DNA from: Bacillus massiliigorillae
Lineage (GTDB): Bacteria; Bacillota; Bacilli; Bacillales; DSM-1321
Reading direction: 5' to 3'
DNA length: 64,000 nucleotides
Assembly: GCF_000380245.2 (NCBI RefSeq)
Contig: NZ_HG428741.1
Coordinates: 2,864,163 to 2,928,162 of the forward strand
Position numbers and translations under genes: made by a program
The notes under the pieces: generated by a model
Seen by the model: the letters and a program-made list of their open reading frames with translations, nothing else
What the model was told of the DNA's origin: nothing
Database searches by the model: none
Shown here: one piece after another, positions 9,115 to 18,371 of the stretch
Position numbering within the stretch: the stretch's first letter is position 1
Layout of the letters: every line of letters starts with the position of its first letter

Positions 9115-10317
9115 TTAGCTTACTTTTTTCAAATAACCTTGTTTTTTCCAATCCTTCATTAACCACATTACTAATATAAGAGAAACGATATATGTTAACC
9201 CAATCCACCAAAATCCGAATGAGAAAGATCCTGTCATTTCTTTAAATGTCCCAAGAATATTCGGTAAAAAGAAACCACCTAATCCACCAGCAGCTCCAAC
9301 GAAACCTGTGAAAATTCCAACTTTCTTTGGAAATCTCGTAGGAATTACTTGGAATAAAGCTCCGTTTGCTATACCGAATACAAGCATTAACAGAATAAAC
9401 ATGACTAGTGATACACCAGCTGATACTTGAATAAATCCTATAGCAGCTAGAATAACTGCTGATAATCCATATAGTTTTAGAAGAAGACCCATTCCTCCTA
9501 ATTTATCTGCCATATATCCGCCAATCGGTCTTATAAAACTTCCTGCAAGAACAGCCATTGTTACATAATCCCCTGCTGTAACTTTACTTACTGCAAATTG
9601 ATCGACAAAGTAAATAGAAAGATAGCTAGTTAAACCAACAAATCCACCAAATGATAGACTATAAAAGAAACTTAAAATCCATGTTTCCTTAATCTTTACA
9701 ATTGATAAATACTGAGCAATTGTCATTGGTTTTACTGCGTTAGGACAATCTTTTGCAAAAATTATAAATACGATAAACGCGATAACTAACGGAATAAGTG
9801 CTATAGCAAATACTGCATGCCAGCCGAATGCCTCAGCAATTCGTGGAGCAAACAATGTTGCTAGTACTGTTCCACTATTACCAGCACCTGCTATTCCCAT
9901 TGCTAAACCTTGATGTTCAGGAGGATACCAGCGACTCGCCAAAGGTAAAGCAACTGCAAAGCTAGCACCAGCAATTCCAAGTAAAAAACCAAATGCATGA
10001 ACTTCATTTAAAGAGTTTCCATACAGCCATCCCCACAATAATGGTATCATCGTTAAAATCATACCGATGGCCCCTATTCTTTTTCCACCAAAACGATCCG
10101 CAAGTAACCCCATTGGAATCCTTAGTAGTGAACCCCCTAATATAGGTATCCCTACCATTAATCCTTTTTGTGCATCGGTTAAACCAAAATCTTGAACCAT
10201 AAAGGTTGATAGGGAACCGACTATAACCCATATCATAAAACTGACATCAAAATATAGAAAAGAAGATAACAATGTCGGTAAGTGACCACTTTTCAAAAAG
10301 CTAGTATTATTACTCAT
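9115..10317 (-). CDS. NarK1/NasA-type nitrate transporter (MFS)
   Basis: Major facilitator protein of 400 aa with about 12 membrane segments. Nitrate-porter features are visible: LLRIPMGLLADRFGG after the second helix, GAGNSGTVLATL (glycine-rich nitrate signature) in helix 5, and SFIRPIGGYMADKLGG in the second half, whose arginines match the substrate-binding pair of NarK proteins. It resembles the NarK1/NasA branch, usually nitrate/proton symporters. The ATG at 10317 is preferred over an upstream TTG. It lies 54 nt after the NarK2-type gene, so the two form an operon supplying nitrate to NarG. Confidence 0.85.
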   Translation of the reverse strand: MSNNTSFLKSGHLPTLLSSFLYFDVSFMIWVIVGSLSTFMVQDFGLTDAQKGLMVGIPILGGSLLRIPMGLLADRFGGKRIGAIGMILTMIPLLWGWLYGNSLNEVHAFGFLLGIAGASFAVALPLASRWYPPEHQGLAMGIAGAGNSGTVLATLFAPRIAEAFGWHAVFAIALIPLVIAFIVFIIFAKDCPNAVKPMTIAQYLSIVKIKETWILSFFYSLSFGGFVGLTSYLSIYFVDQFAVSKVTAGDYVTMAVLAGSFIRPIGGYMADKLGGMGLLLKLYGLSAVILAAIGFIQVSAGVSLVMFILLMLVFGIANGALFQVIPTRFPKKVGIFTGFVGAAGGLGGFFLPNILGTFKEMTGSFSFGFWWIGLTYIVSLILVMWLMKDWKKQGYLKKVS

Positions 10318-10371
10318 TAGTATTTTCAACTCCTGTAAAAGTTGTATGACCAAACCAAACCATTGAATCTA

Positions 10372-11658
10372 TTAGCATTTAATTTCTGCATTTTTTCTAG
10401 AATAATAGTACCAACAAATAAATAAGCTGATTACGTAGTATCCAATTAAAATGTATAGTGATAAACTTACAGATCCTGTTTTAGATATAGACCAACTAAA
10501 GATTTTAGGAATAAAGTAAGCCCCATAAGCCGCAATCGCTGCAGTAAACCCTAGTACAGGTGCCGCTAACTTCGCATCAAAAATCATCGGAATCATTCTA
10601 AAAGTAGATCCGTTTGCAATACCAGTTGTAAAGAAAAGAACTAAGAACATAATTAAGAAACCTGTGAAATTGTGAGCATTAATGAAATAAATAACACCAA
10701 AAGTAGCTATTATCATAAGAATGATGTCCCAAAATGTAACAATTGCTCCTCCTAGTTTATCAGAAACCCATCCTCCGACAGGTCTAACTGCTGCACCAAC
10801 TAAAGGTCCAAGGAAGGCTAATTGAATTGTGATTTCAGGAAACTCTTGTTTAATCAATAATGGGAACGCTGCACCAAAACCGATAAAAGATCCAAAACAC
10901 ATTGTGTATAACCAAGTCATAATCCATGTATGTTTATGCTTAAACATAGCTGCTTGATCTTTAAGAGATTGCTTAGTATTCGGTAGGTTGTCCATTCCAA
11001 ATAGTGCCGCAATAGCAGTAATAGCTATAGGAATAATCCATATGAAAGCTGCGTTTTGTAACCAAATCTCTGTTCCATCTGCTTTTAATTGTGAAGCACC
11101 TACGAAACCGCCAAATGCTCCTAAAGTAATAACAATTGGTGTTAAAAACTGAATAGCACTTACGCCAAGATTACCGATTCCTGCGTTTAAACCATTAGCA
11201 GTACCTTTTGATTTCTTTGGATAGAAGAAGCTAATATTCGCCATTGAAGATGAAAAGTTACCGCCTCCAATACCACAAAGCGCTGCTAAAATAGCCATTG
11301 TTGTAAAGCTAGTTTCAGGATTTTGAACAGCAATACCAATTCCTATTGCAGGAATAAGTAAAGCAGCAGTACTGATTACAGTCCAGTTCTTCCCTCCAAC
11401 AATTCCAGGCATAAAGGTGAAGAATATTCGTAAAGTTGCACCCGCTAAACCTGGAAGAGCAGCCAATGTAAATAATTCATCAGAGCTAAAGTTAAATCCT
11501 ACTTCATTTAATTGAACAGCAACAACCGACCATATTTGCCAAACAGCAAATGCAAGAAAAAGTGCAGGTATTGAAATCCATAAATTTCTATTCGCATGTC
11601 GCTTACCTTCCGCATTCCAAAAGGCTTCATCTTCTGGTGTCCATTTGGTAATTCTCAT
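10372..11658 (-). CDS. narK: NarK2-type nitrate/nitrite transporter (MFS)
   Basis: Major facilitator protein of about 428 aa. Its N terminus (ITKWTPEDEAFWNAEGKRHA, then RNLWISIPALFLAFAVWQIW) matches the E. coli NarK/NarU type, usually a nitrate/nitrite exchanger. Arginines in ATLRIFF and AAVRPVGGWVSDKLGG fit the nitrate-binding pair, and NAGIGNLGVSAIQFL is the nitrate signature. An ATG at 11670 is also possible; I use the ATG at 11658 because AAGGA precedes it. It is the first gene of the two-transporter operon, with palindromes about 100 nt upstream. Confidence 0.87.
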   Translation of the reverse strand: MRITKWTPEDEAFWNAEGKRHANRNLWISIPALFLAFAVWQIWSVVAVQLNEVGFNFSSDELFTLAALPGLAGATLRIFFTFMPGIVGGKNWTVISTAALLIPAIGIGIAVQNPETSFTTMAILAALCGIGGGNFSSSMANISFFYPKKSKGTANGLNAGIGNLGVSAIQFLTPIVITLGAFGGFVGASQLKADGTEIWLQNAAFIWIIPIAITAIAALFGMDNLPNTKQSLKDQAAMFKHKHTWIMTWLYTMCFGSFIGFGAAFPLLIKQEFPEITIQLAFLGPLVGAAVRPVGGWVSDKLGGAIVTFWDIILMIIATFGVIYFINAHNFTGFLIMFLVLFFTTGIANGSTFRMIPMIFDAKLAAPVLGFTAAIAAYGAYFIPKIFSWSISKTGSVSLSLYILIGYYVISLFICWYYYSRKNAEIKC

Positions 11659-11759
11659 CTTTTCCTTCATCCTCTCGTTGTAATATATAATCTGAATGAC
11701 GTTATTGATTCCCCTACCTCTACTATAATAAAGTCAAACAAAAAGAATATTCGTAATCT

Positions 11760-11786
11760 CCCTATTTCTCAATAGGGAATCCTCTA
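11760..11786 (-). promoter_or_regulatory. Overlapping GC-rich palindromes upstream of the nitrate transporters
   Basis: CCCTATT-TCTC-AATAGGG (11760-11777) is a perfect 7-bp inverted repeat. TAGGGAATCCTCTA (11773-11786) overlaps it and fits the TAGGG-N4-CCCTA pattern of staphylococcal NreC sites with one mismatch. They lie about 100 nt upstream of the narK-type gene. NreC control is inferred from the similar site before narG and the linked nreABC genes. Confidence 0.5.
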
Positions 11787-11850
11787 TATAGAAAAAACGG
11801 CACCGTTTTTTTGATTAAATTATTACAGATTTTTTTACACCCACTCAAAA

Positions 11851-11897
11851 AGAGCCTATGTCAATAGTGAGAGATTATCACTTTTGATATAGGCTCT
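11851..11897 (-). terminator. Terminator after the membrane protein gene
   Basis: Long hairpin with AGAGCCTAT arms (one mismatch further in), followed on the minus strand by TTTTT. It lies just downstream of the gene at 11912-12967 and insulates it from the nitrate transporter promoter. Confidence 0.75.
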
Positions 11898-11911
11898 GAA
11901 CCATACATAGA

Positions 11912-12967
11912 TTATTTAAATTCATTCAAATTACCCTTATCTATTAACATACGAATAAATCTCTCTGGCTCATCAACTCTGATTGCAACTTCTTCATATT
12001 GTTTTTTAATCCCCATGAAAAGTGTTGCTTCTACAGGTCGCTTTAACTTCAAAATCAAGTGGGGAGTGATTTGTTCAAAATCACGAGCCATGAAGTCAAT
12101 TGTGGTTTTAGGTAGCTTTTTCTCTAGTGTTTCAGAATCAGCTACAAGCTCCTCAATATCCTCGTATTTAATTTCCATACGCTTCATTAAGCCAAGTGAA
12201 ATATACATACGGTCCTCTGCCAATTGTAATGGATTTAATCGTAAAGCTTGAATATCACCTAATATAAAAATAACAGAGTATATATTGATTACTAATAAAA
12301 TCACTGACAATAGAAGTGATTGATTGTGTAACCACCAATGCAGCCCAAGAGATTCTAGAACAATGGCATGAATAAGCATCACTTGAAACGTAATGACATT
12401 TGATTTGTGATATACGGTAAATGATGATTCATTCAGAATCGGCTTTGTTCTCCAACTAGCAAGCGCATAATAAAACATCAATAATTCCGAACATATGATT
12501 TGAATAATTGGAATACTTTTCACTTTCTCATCCGTTGCTTTTGCATATGAAAAAACCACTGGCAGCGAACTTTCTTTCACTTTTCGCACAATAGCAGGTA
12601 AATGCTTAAACAATGTTACAAGAACGAGAACCTCCAATAAAACAATTCCTCCCTCTACAGCAAACCCAATCCACGTAACCGCTGCAAAAGGCTCTAAATA
12701 TTCCATTGGAATTACAAATCTCGTAATTATCAGACCTGATGCCATTAAAGTAACTGTAAATTTCCAGTTCCACTTACGTTTCCACCTAAGTATTAATAGT
12801 GGTGCAACGATGGTTAAATCAATTATAGAACCAATAACTGCACCAGTAGCGCTTTCTGTTAAGATACTAGTTCCCAATGTTGTATGATAAATGGCAATAT
12901 TAGATCCTACTACTAACAAAAATAAAGCAAGCCAGACGTGGTGAAGGTTGTTTCTTTTTAAAATCAT
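11912..12967 (-). CDS. Multi-pass membrane protein of unknown function
   Basis: Hypothetical protein of 351 aa. About seven hydrophobic segments fill residues 10-245. A soluble C-terminal part of about 100 residues follows (LAEDRMYISLGLMKRMEIK, then IKYEDIEELVADSETLEKK) whose beta-rich look could be a PH-like domain at the membrane, but that is only an impression. I recall B. cereus proteins of this kind being labelled beta-carotene 15,15'-monooxygenase; I see no support for such an activity. An AAGGGG ribosome site precedes the ATG. It is a single gene with its own terminator. Confidence 0.6.
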   Translation of the reverse strand: MILKRNNLHHVWLALFLLVVGSNIAIYHTTLGTSILTESATGAVIGSIIDLTIVAPLLILRWKRKWNWKFTVTLMASGLIITRFVIPMEYLEPFAAVTWIGFAVEGGIVLLEVLVLVTLFKHLPAIVRKVKESSLPVVFSYAKATDEKVKSIPIIQIICSELLMFYYALASWRTKPILNESSFTVYHKSNVITFQVMLIHAIVLESLGLHWWLHNQSLLLSVILLVINIYSVIFILGDIQALRLNPLQLAEDRMYISLGLMKRMEIKYEDIEELVADSETLEKKLPKTTIDFMARDFEQITPHLILKLKRPVEATLFMGIKKQYEEVAIRVDEPERFIRMLIDKGNLNEFK

Positions 12968-13194
12968 GATGCTTTCCCCTTTGTTATTTTACATAATTTT
13001 ACCATACATATATTGTTAATATTATCCTAATTATTACATGTAATTGAATATTATATAAATCAGCAGGCGTTTTCTTTTCTATAGCCTTCTTTAACAATTC
13101 TATAATAATGTAGTATTCTATCAAGAATAATTATGAATTGATGACTTTTTTCACACTTGCTAGTGAAATGTATCTTTAATCAGCGAGTTTCTAT

Positions 13195-13797
13195 TTATTG
13201 CCCACAAAATCGAGATAAAAAGTTCGTCACTTTACGAAACGCCATTTGCGCAGACTGCTCATCATATTTAGGAGCATATGGATTCAAACATCCGTGAAGA
13301 CCTTCCAACATAACACATTCAATATTTTTCTGTATTAATTTTGAGAGCAACGCTTCAACTTGAAAGGATGGCTCTTTTTTTGGAAAGAAAAGTAATATAG
13401 GACATTGAGGTGTTATGTGTAAGTAATCTCTTATACGCGAGCCGTAGAATCCTACTACACCATTAACACCTTCTTCCTCACTACTTAGCCAAGCTATCGT
13501 CGCGCCAATACTAAAGCCAATCAAAATCACAGCTCGATATTGTGTGTTCATTTCCTTTACTAATTCTTTTACTTTATTCGTAGCGTTCATGAAACCAATG
13601 TTTCTCATAAAATAGTTATAAGCTATCTCTTCCTCATCATGACTAAAAGGCTCTTCTCTATGTAATAAATTCGGACAAAGCACATCAAAACCATTTTCAG
13701 CAAATACATTACATACATCCTGCATATGTTGATTCAACCCATATATTTCATGAATAACAATCACAAGTATTTCCGATTGATTATGTATTTGTATCAA
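13195..13797 (-). CDS. Dienelactone hydrolase-like alpha/beta hydrolase
   Basis: Alpha/beta hydrolase of 200 aa resembling the dienelactone hydrolase family in length and layout. HEIYGLNQHM follows the first strand, as in that family. The nucleophile elbow is GFSIG, with Ser in place of the Cys of true dienelactone hydrolases. The C-terminal GLHGCLNPYAP supplies the catalytic His. The usual acidic residue is not obvious (FFPKKEPSF has Glu). The substrate cannot be told from the sequence. It is cytoplasmic, with no signal peptide, and stands alone 114 nt upstream of the acetoacetyl-CoA synthetase terminus. Confidence 0.7.
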   Translation of the reverse strand: MIQIHNQSEILVIVIHEIYGLNQHMQDVCNVFAENGFDVLCPNLLHREEPFSHDEEEIAYNYFMRNIGFMNATNKVKELVKEMNTQYRAVILIGFSIGATIAWLSSEEEGVNGVVGFYGSRIRDYLHITPQCPILLFFPKKEPSFQVEALLSKLIQKNIECVMLEGLHGCLNPYAPKYDEQSAQMAFRKVTNFLSRFCGQ

Positions 13798-13855
13798 ATT
13801 ACACCTCCTGAATTTTCTCTTATCCTACTATTTATTATAAGCTTTAACTAAGCGT

Positions 13856-13902
13856 AAAAGGGCATTGAACAGTGATTTAAAACACCATTCGAAAGCCCTT
13901 TT
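13856..13902 (-). terminator. Terminator between the hydrolase and acetoacetyl-CoA synthetase
   Basis: AAAAGGGC pairs with GCCCTTTT around an imperfect inner stem. Either strand could use it, but the position just before the 3' end of the gene at 13911 shows it serves that minus-strand gene. Confidence 0.65.
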
Positions 13903-13910
13903 CTACTAAT

Positions 13911-15905
13911 CTATTTGGAAATAATTTGTTTCAATTGTGTTTCGGAGAAGTCTTTGAAGTAATCTAAAGATGTTGGATTAGCCATCGCGTCTTGATTTGC
14001 TGCTTTTTCCATTGGTACTCCCATAATAATCTTACGAACAGGTACTTCCATTTTCTTGCCTGTTAATGTGTAAGGTACTTGTACGATTTGGAAGATTCCA
14101 TCTGGTACATGACGTGGTGAACAATGTGTGCGAATACTTTCTTTTATTTTTTTCTTCAATGAATTATCTAACTCAGCACCTTGCTTTAACACAACGAATA
14201 ACGGCATGAAAGAATTACTTCCCTCAAGGTCTAAGTTTACAATCATACTATCTTGAACTTGTTCTAATGATTCAACAGCTGAATAAATTTCACTCGTTCC
14301 CATGCGTACACCGTTACGATTCAATGTTGAATCAGAACGCCCATAAATTATACATGTTCCTCTTGATGTGATTTTCAAATAATCACCATGACGCCAAATA
14401 TCAGCAAATGTTTCGAAGTAGCTTTCATTTAGACGCTCATTATTATCATCGTTCCAAAAGTATATAGGCATAGAAGGCATCGGTTGAAGAACAACTAATT
14501 CACCAACCTCGTCAATTAGCGTTTCACCTTCATCACTATAAGCATGAACATCTACACCAAGAGCTCGGACTTGCATTTCACCAGCATAAACAGGTTCAAT
14601 TGGTATACCTGTAACAAACCCAGAGCAAATATCGGTTCCACCACTTTGAGAAGTAAGCCATAAATCTTGTTTCACATGTTGATATATCCATTCAAAAATT
14701 TCAGGACCCGAAGGCGCTCCACTTAGCATCACACTTTGCATATGCGAAAGATTATATTTTTCTTTTGGTGAAAGCCCTACTTTTTTCATTAAATTCACAT
14801 ACATCGGACTTGCACCAAACATTGTTGTTTTGGTTTTTTCAGCAATCTCCCATAACGTCCCTAAATGAGGATAGCCTGGATTGCCATCATAAAGAACGAT
14901 AGCCGAACCTGTCAGCAATGCGTATGTTAAGATATTAAACATCATCCATCCTGTTGATGTATAGAAGAAAATACAGCTCTCAGGCCCAAGATTAGCGTGA
15001 AGAGATAATACTTTATAAGCTTCTAATAACATCCCACCGTGACTATGAACGATAGCCTTCGGAATACCAGTTGTTCCAGATGAATACATAATACTTAAAG
15101 GATGATCAAAAGGTACTCCTTCAAATCTAAATTGAGAAAATGGTATTTCAGGTTGGTTTAGTAATTCACTCCAGTTTTTCGCATCTACTATTGCTTGATT
15201 TTCCTCTCGATAAAGATGCGTTACATAAACGACCTCTTTTAAACTAGGAAGCTGTTCAATAATCGCTTGTACTTCCACTCTTCGATCAAACGATTGTCCA
15301 CCATATTTATAACCATCAACTGCAAATAACACTTTTGGTTCAATTTGTTGAAGGCGATCAAGCACACTTTGATTTCCGAAATCAGGAGAGCAGCTCGTCC
15401 AAACAGCACCAATGCTCATTGAAGCCAGCATTGCGACAACAGCCTCTGGTATATTTGGTAAGTATGCCGCTACTCGATCACCAGGTTGAACACCCATTAT
15501 TCGGAGTTCCGTTGCTATAATAAGCACTTGCTTCTTTAATTCATCCCACGTCATGCCTTCCAGACCACGAATTTCAGATTGATGATGAATCGCTACCTTG
15601 TTAGTCTCTCCTTGTCTTAATACATGCTGTGCAAAATTCACATGTGACCCTTGAAACCACTTTGCTCCCGGCATTGTTTTATTTACTAACACCTTTTCAT
15701 ACGGAGTAGAAGATTGAATATCGAAGTATTCCCAAATCGATTTCCAAAACAATTCAAGTTCATTCACAGACCAACGATAAAGAGCTTGATAATCTTCAAC
15801 CTGTAATCCCTTTGTTTGACGGAGCCATTCCATATACTTACTTACGTAAGCGTTTTCTTTTATAAAATTGTTTGGTTGCCATAGTAATGTACCTTCCGTT
15901 ACCAT
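13911..15905 (-). CDS. Acetoacetyl-CoA synthetase (acetoacetate-CoA ligase)
   Basis: Adenylate-forming enzyme of 664 aa that activates acetoacetate to acetoacetyl-CoA with ATP. The N-terminal ACS-type cap (NELELFWKSIWEYFDIQ), the P-loop-like core IMYSSGTTGIPKAIVHSHGG near residue 280, the STGWMMFN and GRSDSTLNRNGVRMGTSEIY motifs, and the C-terminal lysine in YTLTGKKMEVPVRK all match the acetoacetate-CoA ligase family, as does the length. GAGGGGG precedes the ATG. It probably feeds ketone bodies or polyhydroxybutyrate breakdown products into central metabolism. It is a single-gene unit. Confidence 0.9.
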   Translation of the reverse strand: MVTEGTLLWQPNNFIKENAYVSKYMEWLRQTKGLQVEDYQALYRWSVNELELFWKSIWEYFDIQSSTPYEKVLVNKTMPGAKWFQGSHVNFAQHVLRQGETNKVAIHHQSEIRGLEGMTWDELKKQVLIIATELRIMGVQPGDRVAAYLPNIPEAVVAMLASMSIGAVWTSCSPDFGNQSVLDRLQQIEPKVLFAVDGYKYGGQSFDRRVEVQAIIEQLPSLKEVVYVTHLYREENQAIVDAKNWSELLNQPEIPFSQFRFEGVPFDHPLSIMYSSGTTGIPKAIVHSHGGMLLEAYKVLSLHANLGPESCIFFYTSTGWMMFNILTYALLTGSAIVLYDGNPGYPHLGTLWEIAEKTKTTMFGASPMYVNLMKKVGLSPKEKYNLSHMQSVMLSGAPSGPEIFEWIYQHVKQDLWLTSQSGGTDICSGFVTGIPIEPVYAGEMQVRALGVDVHAYSDEGETLIDEVGELVVLQPMPSMPIYFWNDDNNERLNESYFETFADIWRHGDYLKITSRGTCIIYGRSDSTLNRNGVRMGTSEIYSAVESLEQVQDSMIVNLDLEGSNSFMPLFVVLKQGAELDNSLKKKIKESIRTHCSPRHVPDGIFQIVQVPYTLTGKKMEVPVRKIIMGVPMEKAANQDAMANPTSLDYFKDFSETQLKQIISK

Positions 15906-16032
15906 ATCGTTTCCCCCTCTATTTGCATGAACTTTTATTTTTGAATATTTTCCCTACAAAAACTTTATATGTAAATATACGACAGAAATGTTTAATATCC
16001 TGCAATAATGAGCGTGCAATCGACATACAAAA

Positions 16033-16060
16033 AAACAAGCATATAATTTTATGCTTGTTT
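16033..16060 (-). terminator. Terminator of the two-component operon
   Basis: AAACAAGCATA and TATGCTTGTTT arms with a short AT loop, then a T-run on the minus strand. The stem overlaps the last codons of the sensor kinase gene. Confidence 0.8.
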
Positions 16061-17413
16061 CTCAATTGGGAGTCGAAAAGTAAAGGTACTGCCTACACCT
16101 AATTCACTTTCAACAGTAATAGTCCCACCATGTAATTCAACAATCCATTTCACCATGGATAATCCTAGACCTGTGTTTCCATTATTAGAAGCTGTTCGTG
16201 ATTCATCGACTCGATAGAATCTATCCCATATTTTAGTGATATGCTGTTGACTAATCCCTATACCGTCATCTGAAATCTTACCTATAATGTTGTTTCCTTC
16301 ACTAAATAGACGTACATTCACATGACCGTTTTCTTTACTATAGGCAATCGCATTATTTATCAAATTCATAAGCAATCTTGTCATCAATGTTTGATCTGCT
16401 TTCATAAAAAGATTTTCTTCAATATTTGCTGTTATATTAATAGAAGCATCCTGAGCCATTAACTGTAATTCTTCTACGACTATTTCTGTTAGTTCACTCA
16501 TATTAATTCGCTCAAATATAAACGTATTCTGTTTCCCTTGATCAGCACGTGCTAATAATAACAACTGAGAAATGAGCGCAGACATTTTTCGAGACTGTTT
16601 CAAAATAACCTCAAGTGATTCTTCTATTTCTTTCGGATTATCACTCTGTGATAAAGCGTATTCACATTGTGAAATAATGACGGAAGTTGGTGTTCTCAGC
16701 TCATGAGATGCATCAGAAGTAAATTGCTTTTCACTTTCAAAAGAATTTTGTAATCGTTCAAACATATTATCAAAGGTTTTTGCTAAGTTATAAATTTCAT
16801 CCTTCGATGAACCTTGCAAGTTGATTCGCTTTGACAAATCCTTGCCATCACCAATTTCACTTGCTGAATCAATCATTTGCTGAACAGGACGAAAAGCTCT
16901 ACGTGTAATATAATATCCACCAACTGCCGCAATGAGTATAAGAAAAGGAAACGAGATGAGAGTTACGATTATTATCGCATTCATAGCTGATGATAATTGA
17001 TTCTTCGTCATCAAACCACGAACCCAAACCCGCTCCTTCCCTTGAAAATAATCATAGACCATCCACTCTTTGTTACCTTCTTTTATTGTTTGTAATTCAT
17101 CCGATTTCAAAGATGTTGTTTCATTAAAGCCTGAAGGAATACTCCCTTTAAGTAGCTCACCTTGATTATTGTATATGAGAATACTTACACCATCTTCAAA
17201 GTACTCTACATCATCATCAATCTCTAATTTGCCATGCTTGAATTCAATATCTTCAAATGTTTCTTTTACCGTACTCTCTAATTGATTTTGCATTTTAAAA
17301 AGTAACACTTTATCTGACGATGCCAAAATAAAAGCTAACACCAGTGCCATAATAATTACAATCAGCCCTGTATACCACAAGGTCACTCTCATTTTTATCG
17401 ATAATCTGTTCAT
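16049..17413 (-). CDS. Sensor histidine kinase, YkoH/ArlS-like
   Basis: Membrane sensor kinase of 454 aa. A membrane segment at about residues 10-30, an extracellular domain of about 120 residues, a second membrane segment at about 148-170, and a HAMP region are followed by the phospho-acceptor box SDASHELRTPTSV and a HATPase domain (NLINNAIAYSKENG, DDGIGIS, GLGLSMVKWIVELHGG). Length and layout match B. subtilis YkoH. Its 4-nt overlap with the upstream response regulator gene shows coupled translation. The signal is unknown. Lipoprotein and PepSY genes stand divergently next to it, which points to envelope sensing. Confidence 0.85.
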   Translation of the reverse strand: MNRLSIKMRVTLWYTGLIVIIMALVLAFILASSDKVLLFKMQNQLESTVKETFEDIEFKHGKLEIDDDVEYFEDGVSILIYNNQGELLKGSIPSGFNETTSLKSDELQTIKEGNKEWMVYDYFQGKERVWVRGLMTKNQLSSAMNAIIIVTLISFPFLILIAAVGGYYITRRAFRPVQQMIDSASEIGDGKDLSKRINLQGSSKDEIYNLAKTFDNMFERLQNSFESEKQFTSDASHELRTPTSVIISQCEYALSQSDNPKEIEESLEVILKQSRKMSALISQLLLLARADQGKQNTFIFERINMSELTEIVVEELQLMAQDASINITANIEENLFMKADQTLMTRLLMNLINNAIAYSKENGHVNVRLFSEGNNIIGKISDDGIGISQQHITKIWDRFYRVDESRTASNNGNTGLGLSMVKWIVELHGGTITVESELGVGSTFTFRLPIEKQA

Positions 17414-18084
17414 GACTCTACTCTCAATACATAACCAGCACCTCTAACTGTATGAATCAGCTTCGTATCAAACTGGCTGTCAATTTTTTTACGCAAGTAT
17501 CGAATATATACGTCAACAATATTCGATCCCCCTTCATAATCATAGTTCCATACATGCTGCTCGATTTTATCTCGTGTTAGCACAACTTCTTTATTACGAA
17601 TCATATATTCCAAAATAGCAAATTCCTTACTCGATAATTCAATTACTTGATTACCTCTAGTCACTTTATGCGTATTACAATCTACTACTAAATCATCGAT
17701 TTCAAAAATATTCGATGTATTTCCAGTTTGTCTTCGCATTAGCACTCGAATTCTTGCTAGTAGTTCATCAAAAGCAAATGGCTTCACTAAATAATCATCT
17801 GCCCCTAAATCCAACCCTTTCACTCGGTCATCTATCGAATCTTTCGCTGTCAATATGAGGACAGGCGTTGTATTATTCTCCGCTCGCATTCTTTGTAACA
17901 CTTGTAAACCATCTATTCTTGGAATCATAATGTCTAGGACAATTATGTCATAAGAAGCCATACGGATATAGTCTAGTGCATCTTCTCCATTACCGCATGC
18001 ATCAACACTATAATGTTCTGCATTTAATCGTTTTACTAATATATTTTGTAAGTCTTGTTCGTCTTCAACAATCAAAATTCGCAT
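17410..18084 (-). CDS. OmpR-family response regulator, YkoG/ArlR-like
   Basis: Response regulator of 224 aa from the ATG at 18084, which has AAGGAG upstream at good spacing; a 12-codon longer frame exists but lacks a site. The receiver domain has acidic residues in VEDEQD, a phospho-acceptor Asp in IIVLDIMIPRIDG, and the conserved Lys in DYLVKPFAFDEL. The C-terminal winged helix carries LSSKEFAILEYMIRNKE and VDVYIRYLRKKID. It is the first gene of the operon with the kinase and faces away from the lipoprotein gene, which it may regulate. Confidence 0.88.
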   Translation of the reverse strand: MRILIVEDEQDLQNILVKRLNAEHYSVDACGNGEDALDYIRMASYDIIVLDIMIPRIDGLQVLQRMRAENNTTPVLILTAKDSIDDRVKGLDLGADDYLVKPFAFDELLARIRVLMRRQTGNTSNIFEIDDLVVDCNTHKVTRGNQVIELSSKEFAILEYMIRNKEVVLTRDKIEQHVWNYDYEGGSNIVDVYIRYLRKKIDSQFDTKLIHTVRGAGYVLRVES

Positions 18085-18144
18085 ACGTAATCTCCTTTTC
18101 TTCTCATTTATATGTATCACTATAATCTCAAAATATTAAAGAAA

Positions 18145-18166
18145 GATTAGAAACAAATTCTAAATC
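18145..18166. promoter_or_regulatory. Dyad between the response regulator and lipoprotein genes
   Basis: GATTAGAA-N5-TTCTAAATC is a near-perfect dyad in the divergent intergenic region, about 60 nt upstream of the response regulator start. It is a plausible binding site for that regulator, inferred from position only. Confidence 0.3.
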
Positions 18167-18269
18167 AAGGAGGACCAGTGACGGTTTTTCTGCCGCATAG
18201 CTCTTTTTCGTTTGAGAGTAAATCAAGGAGCGTAGGCATCAATCGAAAAAGACCGGTGACGGTTTTTCT
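18161..18269. repeat. Two degenerate copies of a short repeat
   Basis: TAAATCAAGGAG occurs at 18161-18172 and 18219-18230, and GACCRGTGACGGTTTTTCT at 18173-18191 and 18251-18269. The second motif recurs, inverted and with one mismatch, at 55219-55237 just beyond a bcr1 element. The region is probably the remains of dispersed repeats. It fills most of the 287-nt gap between the regulator and the lipoprotein gene and shows no open reading frame of interest. Confidence 0.6.
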
Positions 18270-18371
18270 TATTATATCATGTAATTTTTTTCACATTAAT
18301 CGTCCTTTAATGTTCGCTCGGTATGATAAAGACAAGGAAAAGGAAACACAGTTTATAAGGAGGAAGACACG

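Noticed and set aside
9079..9177. Short frame starting MTIHVLPITV, possible transposase remnant
   Set aside because: Too short, runs into the narK1-type gene antisense, and I cannot link it to any transposase family.
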